64,000 bases of DNA, from the NCBI RefSeq assembly GCF_030418315.1, contig NZ_JAUHPV010000001.1, forward strand, positions 520,456 through 584,455. Direction: 5' to 3'. The stretch is from Demequina zhanjiangensis (lineage in GTDB: Bacteria; Actinomycetota; Actinomycetes; Actinomycetales; Demequinaceae). The notes below the pieces were generated by a model. It was not told the DNA's origin, searched no databases, and saw only the letters and a program-made list of their open reading frames with translations. Shown here piece by piece: positions 1 to 10,219 of the stretch; the stretch's first letter is position 1; the number at the start of each line of letters is the position of its first letter. Position numbers and translations under genes: made by a program.

Positions 1-1
1 C

Positions 2-1810
2 ACGCTCAAGACGTTCGACGGGAAGCGCTACCTCGAGCGCTACGAGGACCGCGTCGTCATGGTCGCGCTCACCCTCGCCGCGGGCGACACCGAGCTCGCC
101 ACCAAGCTCGTCGACGAGATCATCGCCGGCCGCTTCCAGCCCGCCACCCCCACCTTCCTCAACGCCGGCAAGGCGCAGCGCGGCGAGTTCGTCTCCTGCT
201 TCCTGCTCCGCATCGAGGACAACATGGAGTCCATCGGCCGCTCCATCAACTCCGCCCTGCAGCTGTCCAAGCGCGGCGGCGGTGTGGCCCTCTCGCTGTC
301 CAACATCCGCGAGTCCGGCGCGCCCATCAAGCACATCGAGAACCAGTCGTCCGGCATCATCCCCGTGATGAAGCTGCTCGAGGACTCCTTCACCTACGCG
401 AACCAGCTCGGCGCGCGTCAGGGTGCCGGCGCGGTGTACCTCTCCGCGCACCACCCCGACATCATGAAGTTCATGGACACCAAGCGTGAGAACGCGGACG
501 AGAAGATCCGCATCAAGACTCTCTCGCTCGGCATCGTCGTGCCCGACATCACGTTCGAGCTCGCCAAGAACAACGAGGAGATGTACCTCTTCTCCCCGTA
601 CGACGTGGAGCGCGTCTACGGCGTCCCGTTCGGCGACATCTCGATCACCGAGAAGTACCACGAGATGGTCGACGACCCGCGGATCCGCAAGACCAAGATC
701 GCAGCCCGCCACTTCTTCCAGACCGTGGCCGAGCTGCAGTTCGAGTCGGGCTACCCGTACATCGTGTTCGAGGACACGGTGAACAAGGCCAACCCGGTCC
801 AGGGCCGCATCAACATGTCCAACCTGTGCTCCGAGATCCTCCAGGTCAACACGCCCTCCAAGTTCAACGAGGACCTGACCTATGCCGAGACCGGCAAGGA
901 CATCTCCTGCAACCTGGGCTCCATGAACATCGCAACCGCGATGGACGGTGGGAACCTCGAGCAGACCGTCGAGATCGCAGTCCGCGGCCTCACCGCCGTC
1001 TCCACGCAGTCCAGCATCGACTCGGTTCCGTCCATCAAGTACGGCAACGACCGCAGCCACGCGATCGGACTCGGCCAGATGAACCTCCACGGCTACCTGG
1101 GCCGCGAGCGGATCCACTACGGATCCGAGGAGGGCGTCGACTTCACCAACATCTACTTCTACACGGTGCTGTTCCACGCCATCCAGGCCTCGAACAAGAT
1201 CGCGATGGAGCAGGGGACCGCGTTCGAGAACTTCGAGAACTCCAAGTACGCCACCGGCGAGTTCTTCGACAAGTACACGGACCAGGAGTGGAAGCCCGCC
1301 ACCGAGCGCGTGGCCCAGCTGTTCGCCGATGCCGGCATCCACATCCCCACGCAGGACGACTGGCGCGAGCTCAAGGCCTCCGTCCAGGAGCACGGCATCT
1401 TCAACCAGAACCTGCAGGCCGTGCCGCCCACCGGATCGATCTCGTACATCAACAACTCCACGTCGTCGATCCACCCGATCGCGTCGCGTATCGAGATCCG
1501 CAAGGAAGGCAAGCTCGGCCGCGTCTACTACCCGGCGCCGTTCATGGACAACGACAACCTGGAGTACTTCCAGGACGCGTACGACATCGGCCCCGAGAAG
1601 ATCATCGACACCTACGCGGCCGCCACGCAGCACGTGGACCAGGGTCTGTCGCTCACGCTCTTCTTCCCCGACACCGCCACCACGCGCGACATCAACCGCG
1701 CGCAGATCTACGCGTGGCGCAAGGGCATCAAGACGATCTACTACATCCGCATCCGCCAGATGGCGCTTGAGGGCACCGAGGTTGAGGGCTGCGTCAGCTG
1801 CATGCTGTGA
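2..1810 (+). CDS. nrdE: Class Ib ribonucleoside-diphosphate reductase alpha subunit NrdE (5' end missing)
   Basis: Catalytic subunit of the class Ib ribonucleotide reductase, which reduces NDPs to dNDPs in the cytoplasm using a radical delivered by NrdF. The frame is open from base 2, so the start lies outside the window; 602 residues are visible and about 115 are missing compared with the usual length near 715. The visible part opens with [15 protein letters not shown], typical of NrdE. The cysteine segment NLCSEI, the loop [17 protein letters not shown] and the C-terminal redox tail ending CVSCML are intact. nrdF follows after 34 bases with its own ribosome binding site, so the two are co-transcribed. 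The usual partners nrdH and nrdI would be expected upstream but cannot be seen. Confidence 0.96.
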   Translation, partial: TLKTFDGKRYLERYEDRVVMVALTLAAGDTELATKLVDEIIAGRFQPATPTFLNAGKAQRGEFVSCFLLRIEDNMESIGRSINSALQLSKRGGGVALSLSNIRESGAPIKHIENQSSGIIPVMKLLEDSFTYANQLGARQGAGAVYLSAHHPDIMKFMDTKRENADEKIRIKTLSLGIVVPDITFELAKNNEEMYLFSPYDVERVYGVPFGDISITEKYHEMVDDPRIRKTKIAARHFFQTVAELQFESGYPYIVFEDTVNKANPVQGRINMSNLCSEILQVNTPSKFNEDLTYAETGKDISCNLGSMNIATAMDGGNLEQTVEIAVRGLTAVSTQSSIDSVPSIKYGNDRSHAIGLGQMNLHGYLGRERIHYGSEEGVDFTNIYFYTVLFHAIQASNKIAMEQGTAFENFENSKYATGEFFDKYTDQEWKPATERVAQLFADAGIHIPTQDDWRELKASVQEHGIFNQNLQAVPPTGSISYINNSTSSIHPIASRIEIRKEGKLGRVYYPAPFMDNDNLEYFQDAYDIGPEKIIDTYAAATQHVDQGLSLTLFFPDTATTRDINRAQIYAWRKGIKTIYYIRIRQMALEGTEVEGCVSCML

Positions 1811-1817
1811 TGTGTGA

Positions 1818-2819
<1,002 letters not shown>

Positions 2820-2838
2820 TCGTCAGGTCCATCAGCAC

Positions 2839-2874
2839 CCGAGGGCCCCGCACCGCAAGGTGTGGGGCCCTCGG
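2839..2874 (+). terminator. Terminator hairpin after nrdF
   Basis: A 16-bp stem (left arm 2839-2854, right arm 2859-2874) with one G-T wobble closes on the 4-base loop GCAA, 19 bases after the nrdF stop. There is no long T run, as is common for actinobacterial terminators. The allantoinase gene converges from the other side, so the hairpin may serve both strands. Confidence 0.8.
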
Positions 2875-2908
2875 CGTCTCTGCAGGTTGAGGGGGAGTAG
2901 AGGCGCGC

Positions 2909-4249
2909 CTAGGGTCGCGCGAGCAGCGTGCCCGTCACGCCCTCCGTCGCACCCTCGCCGTGCACCACGGTGCCGCCCAGCCACGTGGTCCGCGCGCGGC
3001 CGCGCAGCGTGTGCCCATCGAACGCGGTGACCGCGTTCTTGTGGTGCAGCTCCCCGGCGTGGATGACGCGCTCGTCGTTAGGGGCGAAGGCCACCAGGTC
3101 GGCGTCCTTCCCGACTGCGATGCCGCCCTTCGAGTCCAGGCCCGCCCAGGCAGCCGTCGACGCCGACATCCAGCCCAGCACGTCCGCCAGGCTGCGCTCG
3201 CGTGCCGACGCTCCGGTCCAGATCGCGCTGAGGCTCACCTCGAGGCCCGCGATGCCGCCCCACGCGAGCGCGAAGTCACCCTCGCCCGCGAGCTTCAGGT
3301 CGGCGGTCGCGGGGGAGTGATCCGAGGCGATGATGTCGATCGTGCCGTCGAACAGCGCCTCCCACAGCGCCTCCCGGTTCGCCTCGTCGCGGATCGGCGG
3401 GCAGCACTTGTACTGCGTCCCACCAGCAGGGATGTGGGCTGCGTCGAAGGTCAGGTAGTGGGGGCAGGTCTCCACGGTCAGCGGCAGCCCCTCCGCCTTG
3501 GCCGCGCGAATCTCTGGCAGCGCAGCCGCCGACGACAGGTGCAGGATGTGCGCCCGGACACCCGTCGCGCGCACGCCGTCGATGACCGCTTGAATGGCCG
3601 TCACCTCGGCCGCGTCCGGGCGGGTGGAGGCGAAGGCGACGGGATCCGTCCCGGGGATGCCGGCGTCGTCCAGGTGACGCGGGTCCTCCGCGTGCACGAT
3701 GAGTCGACCGCCGAAGGACGCGATCTCCTCCATGGCTGCCCGGAGCTGAGAAGCGTCGAGCTCGGGGAACTCGTCCACGCCCGAGGGCGCGAGGAAGCAC
3801 TTGAAGCCGAACACGCCCGCCTCGTGGAGCTCGCGCAGGTGCCCAAGGGACGACGGGATCGCCCCGCCCCAGAAACCGACGTCCACGCGCGCCTTGGCGG
3901 CCGCGACCGAGCGCTTGACCTCGAGCGCCTCCAGGGTCGTGGTGGGAGGGATCGAGTTCAAAGGCATGTCGATGATCGTCGTCACTCCGCCCGCTGCCGC
4001 CGCTGAGGTGGCGGACGCGAAGCCTTCCCACTCGGTGCGGCCCGGCTCGTTGACGTGCACATGCGTGTCCACCACACCGGGGATCAGCACCTCGTCGTCA
4101 GGGAGCGTCACGGTCGACTCAGCATCCCAGGACGCGTCGACAGCGCCGACGCCCACGATCACGCCGTCGGTGACGGCGACGGACGCGGGCCTCTCCTCTC
4201 CGTCGATGAGCGCGCGGGTGGCTCGGATGACCAGGTCGATGTCAGGCAT
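2909..4249 (-). CDS. allB: Allantoinase (cyclic amidohydrolase)
   Basis: Predicted to hydrolyse allantoin to allantoate in the cytoplasm. The protein has 446 residues, normal for AllB. The binuclear-metal amidohydrolase signature is complete: DTHVHVNEPGR near residue 60, the Lys in GFKCFLAPSG (the position usually carboxylated), a His in IVHAEDP, a His in HILHLSSAAA, and the Asp of ASDHSPA. The context supports ureide catabolism, since an XdhC-type factor is divergent and xanthine dehydrogenase genes are close by. The start ATG has an AAGGAG site. A dihydropyrimidinase or hydantoinase would share the fold, but the NEPGRTEWEG and PLNSIPPTT segments fit allantoinase better. Confidence 0.87.
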   Translation of the reverse strand: MPDIDLVIRATRALIDGEERPASVAVTDGVIVGVGAVDASWDAESTVTLPDDEVLIPGVVDTHVHVNEPGRTEWEGFASATSAAAAGGVTTIIDMPLNSIPPTTTLEALEVKRSVAAAKARVDVGFWGGAIPSSLGHLRELHEAGVFGFKCFLAPSGVDEFPELDASQLRAAMEEIASFGGRLIVHAEDPRHLDDAGIPGTDPVAFASTRPDAAEVTAIQAVIDGVRATGVRAHILHLSSAAALPEIRAAKAEGLPLTVETCPHYLTFDAAHIPAGGTQYKCCPPIRDEANREALWEALFDGTIDIIASDHSPATADLKLAGEGDFALAWGGIAGLEVSLSAIWTGASARERSLADVLGWMSASTAAWAGLDSKGGIAVGKDADLVAFAPNDERVIHAGELHHKNAVTAFDGHTLRGRARTTWLGGTVVHGEGATEGVTGTLLARP

Positions 4250-4310
4250 GGAGGCTCCTTGAAGGGGTGGCGCGCGGTCCTACACTGGCTGGCAGTTCCC
4301 AGACCCGGAG

Positions 4311-5261
4311 GTGCGCGTGTTCGAGATCGCCCGCGAGATGCTCGCCGAGCTGGAGGCGGGCGCCCCGCTCGGTGTGGTCGTGGTGACGGCGGTGCACGGC
4401 TCGGCGCCCCGCGCCGTCGGCTCCGCGATGGCGGTGACGCGCGATGGCCGCGCGATCGGCTCGATCTCCGGCGGCTGCGTCGAGGGCGAGGCCTACGACC
4501 TCGCGACGCAGGTCCTCGCCGAGGGTGGGCTCGTGGATGTGGATCTTGGCGGCGAGGGAGACCTCTACGCGGCGGGACTCGCATGCGGTGGCTCGCTCGG
4601 CGTGGTCGCCTTCCGGCTGTCCGAGGATGACGGCGCGGTGGTGCAGGCCCTGCGCGAGTCGCTCGTGCCGAACGAACGGGTCGAGGTGCGCATCCCGCGC
4701 CATCCGGAACGCGCAGGAGGGCCGTTCTCCCTGGTACGGGAAGCTGCGCCCGCCATGGTGATCGTGGGCGCCGTGGATTTCTCGGGTGCTCTCGCGTCGG
4801 CTGCGAAGGCGCTCGGCTACCGCGTCACAGTGGTCGACGCGCGCCCCGTGTTCGCCACCCAGGCGCGGTTCCCCGAGGCGGACGAGGTGGTCGCGATGTG
4901 GCCGGATCGCTACCTCGCGGGAGTGGCTCTGGACGAGCGCGATGCCGTCTGCGTCCTGACCCACGAGGAGCGCTTCGACATCCCCACCCTCGAGATCGCG
5001 CTGCGATCCGAGGCCGGCTACGTCGGGGCGATGGGCTCGCGGCGCACGCATGAGCGACGCGTGGCCCGGCTCCGCGAGGCGGGGCTCGGCGAGGAGCAGA
5101 TCGCTCGCCTGCGGTCGCCGATCGGACTCGACCTGGGTGGCTCGACTCCCTCGGAGACCGCCGTCTCGATCGTCGCGGAGATCCTGCGCGATCGCACCGA
5201 GGCGAGCGGAGCACCGCTGAGTCAGCGAGAGGGCGCGATTCACCCGTCCCAGCGGACGTGA
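4311..5261 (+). CDS. xdhC: XdhC-family xanthine dehydrogenase maturation factor
   Basis: XdhC proteins bind the molybdenum cofactor, help sulfurate it and insert it into xanthine dehydrogenase. This 316-residue protein has the N-terminal XdhC/CoxI segment (GSAPRAVGSAMAV, then SISGGCVEGE around residues 45-65). It also has a C-terminal Rossmann-like domain with MVIVGAVDFSGAL near 147, VTVVDARPVFAT near 172 and the family motif VGAMGSRRTHERR near 238. The GTG start follows a TACACT box at 4281 and a CGGAG site. It points at the convergent dehydrogenase genes, and the two transcription units are separated by the hairpin at 5266-5314. Confidence 0.88.
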   Translation: MRVFEIAREMLAELEAGAPLGVVVVTAVHGSAPRAVGSAMAVTRDGRAIGSISGGCVEGEAYDLATQVLAEGGLVDVDLGGEGDLYAAGLACGGSLGVVAFRLSEDDGAVVQALRESLVPNERVEVRIPRHPERAGGPFSLVREAAPAMVIVGAVDFSGALASAAKALGYRVTVVDARPVFATQARFPEADEVVAMWPDRYLAGVALDERDAVCVLTHEERFDIPTLEIALRSEAGYVGAMGSRRTHERRVARLREAGLGEEQIARLRSPIGLDLGGSTPSETAVSIVAEILRDRTEASGAPLSQREGAIHPSQRT

Positions 5262-5265
5262 GGTT

Positions 5266-5314
5266 CCTGTAGGAGACACTCGCGGCTCGAGAGCGGTCAT
5301 GAGTCTCCTACAGG
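5266..5314. terminator. Bidirectional terminator between xdhC and the xanthine dehydrogenase operon
   Basis: Inverted repeat CCTGTAGGAGACAC (5266-5279) against GAGTCTCCTACAGG (5301-5314), 13 of 14 positions pairing, with a 21-base loop. It lies between two convergent genes and overlaps the stop codon of the dehydrogenase gene, so it can stop transcription from either side. Confidence 0.65.
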
Positions 5315-7998
5315 GCGCCGCTGGGGGCACGATCCGAGGCTGACGCGGCCAGCCGCCAGACGCGGTCGCGGCTCATGGGCGTCGAGTAGGGGCGTGCGCC
5401 CACCGCGCGCCTGATCGCGTTCGCGAGTGCGGGCGCGACCGGGTTGTAGGGCGACTCGGACATGGACTTGGCGCCGAAGGGGCCGAGCTCGTCGGAGGTC
5501 TTCGCGAAGTAGACCTCCGTCTCGGGCACATCGGCCATCTGAGGCACGCGATAGACACGGAACGCGGGGTTCTCCGGCGCGCCATCGTCCCCGATCATCA
5601 CCTCTTCGTACAGGGCGGAGCCGATGCCCTGGGCCACGCCGCCCTCGATCTGGCCGCGGCACTGGGCGGGGTTGAGGACGACGCCCGCGTCGGCTGCCTG
5701 GATGGACTGGAGGATCTTCACGGAGCCGGTCTCGAGGTCCACAGCGACGCGGAAGGCCTGGACGTTGAACGCGAGCGAGCGGATCATGCCGTCGGTCGAT
5801 CCTTCGCCTACCAGGCCTGATGCGGGGATCGGGTCGCCCGCGTCGAGGCGGTCACGGAGCTGGACCGCCGCGGCGTGCACCGCCTTTCCTGCAACGGTGA
5901 TGCCGGTGGAACCGAAGGCTCCGGTGTCGTAGGTGGTCGCATCGGTGTCGGATGCCCGGAGCGACACGGACGCCACGGGAACTCCGAGCGCCTCGGCGGC
6001 GATCTGGGTGAGCACGGTGTGGGTGCCGTTGCCGAACTCGGCGGTGCCGGCGGCTACGAGGAACGTGCCGTCGGGCCAGGCGGTCACGGACGCGGTGGCG
6101 TGGTGGCCGCGCGGCGGGATCGTGGCGATCATGCTGAGGGCCATGCCCTCACCGACGCTCCAACCTTCGGGAGCCTCGACGCCGTTGCCGCGTGCGAGTG
6201 CCTCGTCGGCGAGGTCGAGGCACTGGTCGAGCCCGTAGGAGCCGAAGATGAGCCCGTCCTGGTGCTTGCGCTCGGTGACTCCGAGCGGGTCGCCCTCCTT
6301 GACGGCGTTGAGGCGGCGCATCTCGAACGGGTCGATCCCGAGCTCGAGTGCGAGCTCGTCGATCGCGGATTCGACGGCGAAGATCACCTGGCCGAGCCCG
6401 TAGCCGCGGAACGCGCCAGCGGGGGTGGTGTTCGTGTAGACGACCTCGGCGTCGAGTCGCTTGGCAGGGGAGCGGTACGCCTCGAGCGACTCGGCGCAGC
6501 CGTGGAACATCACGCCGATCGAGTGGTTGCCGTAGGCGCCGGTGTTGCTCAGCACCTGGATGTCCATGGCGGTGAGCATGCCGTCCGCGGTGGCCCCGAG
6601 GGTGGCGGTGACGCGGAAGGGGTGCCGGGTGGCGGTCCGGGTGAACTCCTCCTGGCGGGTCATCTCGTAGGCGACGGGGCGGCCGGTCTTCAGCACCGCG
6701 AGGGACACGAGGTCCTCGGTGAAGATCTCCTGCTTGCCGCCGAAGCCTCCGCCGACGCGCGCGGTGAAGACGCGGACGGACTCGGGGGCGCGGTCCAGGA
6801 TGACGGCGAGCTCGTCGCGCACCAGGAACGGCACCTGCGAGCTGGTGCGGACGGTCAGCCGGCCCAGGTCGTCGATCCAGCCGATCGCTCCGTGCGTCTC
6901 GAGCTGCGCGTGGCTGACGCGGCCGTTGGACCACGTACCGGTGGCCACGGCCGACGCCTGGGCGAGGCCCTCGTCCACGTCGCCGTAGCCGCCCTTCCAG
7001 GACGCGATGAGGTTGCGCGAGGAGTCGAGCACGCCGTCATCCGGGGTGCGGTCCGGGTGGAGGGCCGGAGCGGCGCCGGAGCGCGCCTCCTCGGGGTCGA
7101 AGACGGCCGGAAACACCTGGTATTCGACGGTGATCGCCTCGACGGCGGCGTCGGCGATCGCGAGCGAGTCGGCGACGACGGCCGCCACGCGCTGACCCTT
7201 GAACCGGACCACGTCGTCGAGGATGCGTGTGTCCCGCGGGTCGTCCATGCGGTTGTCGTGACGCGCGGAGGAGAAGAGCGTGGCCGGCGCGTCCTCGTGG
7301 GTGAGGACGGCGTGGACGCCCGGCATCGCGAGCGCGGCGGAGGCGTCGATCGACACGATGCGCGCATGCGCGTGGGGTGAGCCGAGCACGCGGAGGTGGA
7401 GCGTGCCGTCGGGCACCTCGTCGAACGTGTAGGGCTCGCGTCCTTGGACCACCCGGGTGGCGGCGGGCGGTCGCGCGGAGCGGCCCACGCTGGAACCGGT
7501 CTCCTGAGACACGGACGAGTCGGCGGGCGCGGATCCGCAGATCCCGTCGCACGAGCCTCCGCAGCCCCCGCGCACCGAGTGCTCGACGGCCTCGCGGATC
7601 GGGCGATATCCGGTGCAGCGGCACAGTGAGCCCTTGAGCTTGCGGTCAAGGTCGGGCAGGTCGTCCTCGGTGAGGGACGACGCGGTGACCACCATGCCGG
7701 GAGTGCAGAAGCCGCACTGGAAGGCGAAGCGGTCGGCGAACTCCTGCTGCACCGGCGAGAGGTCGTCGCCAGGGGCGAGGCCTCCCGCGGTCGTGACCGC
7801 GCGTCCCTCGGCGCGGACGGCGGGGTAGAGGCACGAGTGGACCGGCTGGCCGTCGACGAGCACGGCGCACGCGCCGCAGTCCCCGGCGTCGCAGCCCTTC
7901 TTGACCTCCGTGGCCCCGTGATCGCGCAGATACGTGCGCAGGCACTGGCCCGGCGCGGCCTCGCCCTCGACGGGGGAGCCGTCCACCTCGATCCTCAT
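5308..7998 (-). CDS. Xanthine dehydrogenase, fused [2Fe-2S] and molybdopterin-binding subunit
   Basis: Predicted to oxidise hypoxanthine and xanthine to urate. The 896-residue protein fuses the Fe-S subunit (about residues 1-150) to the molybdopterin subunit (about 185-896), which are separate chains in many bacteria. Ligands Cys36, Cys41, Cys44 and Cys56 form the plant-type cluster; Cys95, Cys98, Cys126 and Cys128 form the second. The molybdenum part shows GGGFGGKQE, FRGYGLGQ and, near the end, GAKSMSESP, where the catalytic Glu is kept although the usual GEPP context is changed. The linker carries an extra Cys-rich stretch, CGGSCDGIC at 146-154. The start ATG overlaps the stop of the FAD-subunit gene by 4 bases. 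Substrate is inferred from family and neighbours. Confidence 0.88.
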   Translation of the reverse strand: MRIEVDGSPVEGEAAPGQCLRTYLRDHGATEVKKGCDAGDCGACAVLVDGQPVHSCLYPAVRAEGRAVTTAGGLAPGDDLSPVQQEFADRFAFQCGFCTPGMVVTASSLTEDDLPDLDRKLKGSLCRCTGYRPIREAVEHSVRGGCGGSCDGICGSAPADSSVSQETGSSVGRSARPPAATRVVQGREPYTFDEVPDGTLHLRVLGSPHAHARIVSIDASAALAMPGVHAVLTHEDAPATLFSSARHDNRMDDPRDTRILDDVVRFKGQRVAAVVADSLAIADAAVEAITVEYQVFPAVFDPEEARSGAAPALHPDRTPDDGVLDSSRNLIASWKGGYGDVDEGLAQASAVATGTWSNGRVSHAQLETHGAIGWIDDLGRLTVRTSSQVPFLVRDELAVILDRAPESVRVFTARVGGGFGGKQEIFTEDLVSLAVLKTGRPVAYEMTRQEEFTRTATRHPFRVTATLGATADGMLTAMDIQVLSNTGAYGNHSIGVMFHGCAESLEAYRSPAKRLDAEVVYTNTTPAGAFRGYGLGQVIFAVESAIDELALELGIDPFEMRRLNAVKEGDPLGVTERKHQDGLIFGSYGLDQCLDLADEALARGNGVEAPEGWSVGEGMALSMIATIPPRGHHATASVTAWPDGTFLVAAGTAEFGNGTHTVLTQIAAEALGVPVASVSLRASDTDATTYDTGAFGSTGITVAGKAVHAAAVQLRDRLDAGDPIPASGLVGEGSTDGMIRSLAFNVQAFRVAVDLETGSVKILQSIQAADAGVVLNPAQCRGQIEGGVAQGIGSALYEEVMIGDDGAPENPAFRVYRVPQMADVPETEVYFAKTSDELGPFGAKSMSESPYNPVAPALANAIRRAVGARPYSTPMSRDRVWRLAASASDRAPSGAL

Positions 7999-8807
7999 GC
8001 GTGGTCCTCCTCGAGGTCGGCGATCACTCGCGTGGCGAGCACGCCGGCGACATGCTGTCGCCAGTCGGCGCTGCCGAGAGCGTCGTCGTAGTAGCCGTCG
8101 GCGGCGCGCACCTGGGCGGCCACCGCGTCGGCGTCGGGCATGGACGGGAAGCGCAGCACGACCGGCGTGAGGGTCGCGGCCGTGACGACAACGGTCACCG
8201 CCCCGTCCTCGTCGCGCCTTCCTGTGACGACGGCGCCGGAGCGTCCCAGCTCGGCGAGCGCGATCTTGTGAAGCGAGGTGCGTGCCCCCATCGCGTGCGC
8301 AGGGATGTCGACGGCGCGCACCACGTCTCCGGGCTGCAACGTGTTCGTGCCGTTGCCCGTCGGCAGCGCGGCGACCGGCTCGTGGCGGACGGACCCGTCG
8401 GCGGCCCAGATCTCGGCGGTGCCGTCGAGAGTGGCGCACGCCGCGAGCATCGCGGCCGCGGCGAATGATCGGCAGATGTTGCCGACGACGGTGGCCTCGT
8501 TCCAGATCTTGAAGCTCGCGAGCAGCGCGTTCGCGGCGTCGTCGAAGAACGGCTGGGCGGCCCACCCGTCGACCTGAGGCTCGGCGAGGAGCCTCGCGAT
8601 CGTGCAGGTCGCGCCGATGCGCAGGCCGGCCTCTGACACCTCGACGGCGTCCCACGGCATGGAAGTGAGATCCACGAGTCCGGTGACGTCCCGGTTCGGC
8701 TCCGAGAACACCCACGTGCCTCCCGCGAGGAACGTCTCTCCGGGAGCGAGCGCGAGGTCGTCGCGGGTGGTGGCCCGGCGGTATCCGGTGACCGCGGTCA
8801 GGTCCAT
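7995..8807 (-). CDS. Xanthine dehydrogenase FAD-binding subunit
   Basis: Electron-transfer subunit of the molybdenum hydroxylase, first gene of the dehydrogenase operon. The 270-residue protein has the FAD-binding PCMH fold: FLAGGTWVFSEPN near residue 29 takes the place of the AGGT-type pyrophosphate loop, and TVVGNICRSFAAAAML near residue 100 matches the second FAD motif (GGNIxxxxPAxD) with changes. I chose the ATG at 8807 because it has a GAAGGAGGA site 5 bases upstream and the aligned N-terminus begins there. The stop overlaps the start of the fused Fe-S/Mo subunit. The order FAD subunit then fused subunit indicates co-assembly. Confidence 0.84.
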   Translation of the reverse strand: MDLTAVTGYRRATTRDDLALAPGETFLAGGTWVFSEPNRDVTGLVDLTSMPWDAVEVSEAGLRIGATCTIARLLAEPQVDGWAAQPFFDDAANALLASFKIWNEATVVGNICRSFAAAAMLAACATLDGTAEIWAADGSVRHEPVAALPTGNGTNTLQPGDVVRAVDIPAHAMGARTSLHKIALAELGRSGAVVTGRRDEDGAVTVVVTAATLTPVVLRFPSMPDADAVAAQVRAADGYYDDALGSADWRQHVAGVLATRVIADLEEDHA

Positions 8808-9119
8808 CGCTCCTCCTTCGCTAGTGCGTCGACGGTCCCTGCGGCGGTCGGATCGCACTGGCTGTGGAGAGCTGCCGGCGGGGACGGAAGGGCCAGTCAA
8901 GCATGGCCAGATGTCACGATTGTGTCTCGGCAATCTGATTTAACCGGGATGAAACACAACCGCGCGTGTTGATGAAATCTACAGTCCCTACGTTGACTTT
9001 TGTGCCGCCCCAGGGACGGTTCCGCATGCTGTGGATCCGAGGTTCGGAACCGTCCTGGAACTGCTCGCGGCACGCGTCAGTCCTCGTGTCAAGGACGCGC
9101 CACTACAGGGAGAGAACAC
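8808..9119. promoter_or_regulatory. Divergent control region between the dehydrogenase operon and the ABC transporter
   Basis: This 312-base non-coding stretch separates the divergent FAD-subunit and substrate-binding protein genes. It holds an AT-richer core (8930-9000) with a TACAGT box at 8980-8985 that could be the -10 of the transporter, and an AACAC-N8-GTGTT dyad at 8953-8970 upstream of that box. A strong 11-bp inverted repeat follows in the predicted leader, arms 9014-9024 and 9045-9055 with a 20-base loop. No clear -35 is visible. The dyad is a candidate operator for the XRE-cupin regulator encoded downstream; the hairpin may be an RNA control element. Confidence 0.5.
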
Positions 9120-10199
9120 ATGTCCTTCAGCATCAAGCGCACCGCTGTCGTCGCAGCGGCCGCCGTCGCGGCGCTCACGCTCGCCGCCTGCTCGTCCGGC
9201 TCCGCAGACGAGGAGCCCACCGCCTCCGAGACCGGTGAGGAGTCGATGGAGGCCGCCGACTACGGCGACCTGACCCTCCAGCTGTCCTGGATCAAGAACG
9301 AGGAGTTCTCGGGCGAGTTCTTCGCGGACTCGAACGGCTACTTCACCGATGCGGGCTTCTCGTCCGTCGACATGGTCTCCGGCCCGTCGACCGGCGCCGC
9401 CGAGCTGCTGTCCGGCACCGCCGACGTCGCGCTGTCCGACGCCGTGTCCATCGGCTCCGCAGTGGCGGCCGAGGGCGCCCCGCTCAAGATCATCGGCGCC
9501 ACCTACCAGGCCAACCCGTTCACCGTGCTCTCGCTGGCCGACGGCGGCAACATCATGACCGCCGAGGACATGATCGGGAAGCGCATCGGTGTCCAGGACT
9601 CGAACACCTCGCTGTTCATGGCGCTGCTCGCCGCCAACGGCATCTCTGAGGACGAGCTCGAGATCGTGCCGGTCCAGTACGACCCGGCGCCGCTCACCAA
9701 CGGCGAGGTCGACGGCTTCATCGCCTACCTCACCAACGAGTCCCTCATCCTCGAGGCCGCCGGCTACGACACCGTGAACCTGCCCTTCGCCGAGAACGGT
9801 CTGCCGTTCGTCGCCGAGACCTTCACGGTCACCGACGAGACCATCGCCGAGGACCGCGAGATGCTCAAGGCCTTCCTGGTCGCCGAGATCATGGGATGGA
9901 CCGACGCGGTGAACGACCCCGCCGAGGGCGCTCGCCTCGCCTACGAGGTGTACGGCGCTGACCTGGGCCTCGAGCCCGAGGTGTCCGAGGCCGGCGCGAT
10001 CGTCCAGGCCGAGCAGCTCGTCGTCTCCGACGAGACCGTCACCAACGGCCTGTTCACCATCTCCGACTCGCTCCAGGCGGAGACCCTCGCGTCGCTCGCC
10101 GGCGCGGGCATCGAGCTCGAGGCGTCGGACCTGTTCGACATGAGCCTGCTCGACGAGGTCTACGCCGAGCACCCCGAGCTGATCGCCTACGCAGGCTGA
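9120..10199 (+). CDS. ABC transporter substrate-binding lipoprotein, NMT1/TauA-like
   Basis: Extracytoplasmic binding protein of an importer of the NitT/TauT family. The 359-residue protein starts with a lipoprotein signal: Lys-Arg, a hydrophobic core, and lipobox LAAC with Cys24. The mature part begins like NMT1/SsuA proteins ([19 protein letters not shown], then a GFSSVDMV segment) and has a bilobal periplasmic-binding fold. The ATG has a GGGAGAG site. ATPase and two permease genes follow in the same direction. The ligand cannot be read from sequence; the purine catabolism genes on both sides suggest a purine or ureide, with a pyrimidine-like compound as the alternative. Confidence 0.85.
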   Translation: MSFSIKRTAVVAAAAVAALTLAACSSGSADEEPTASETGEESMEAADYGDLTLQLSWIKNEEFSGEFFADSNGYFTDAGFSSVDMVSGPSTGAAELLSGTADVALSDAVSIGSAVAAEGAPLKIIGATYQANPFTVLSLADGGNIMTAEDMIGKRIGVQDSNTSLFMALLAANGISEDELEIVPVQYDPAPLTNGEVDGFIAYLTNESLILEAAGYDTVNLPFAENGLPFVAETFTVTDETIAEDREMLKAFLVAEIMGWTDAVNDPAEGARLAYEVYGADLGLEPEVSEAGAIVQAEQLVVSDETVTNGLFTISDSLQAETLASLAGAGIELEASDLFDMSLLDEVYAEHPELIAYAG

Positions 10200-10219
10200 T
10201 CAGTCCGAGGAGCTCAGAC

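Noticed and set aside
6161..6186. A third CAACCTT...CGTT match inside the xanthine dehydrogenase gene
   Set aside because: The spacing is one base longer (17 between AACC and CGTT) and it lies within coding sequence with no gene following in that direction; probably chance, and a caution for the proposed sigma motif.
5875..7380. A 501-codon open frame on the plus strand opposite the xanthine dehydrogenase gene
   Set aside because: Antisense shadow, no ribosome binding site and no recognisable domain.
9014..9055. The hairpin before the NMT1-like binding protein as a xanthine-I (NMT1 motif) or guanidine riboswitch
   Set aside because: The gene type and purine context are suggestive, but I could not find the conserved loops of those RNAs, so only a generic hairpin is reported.
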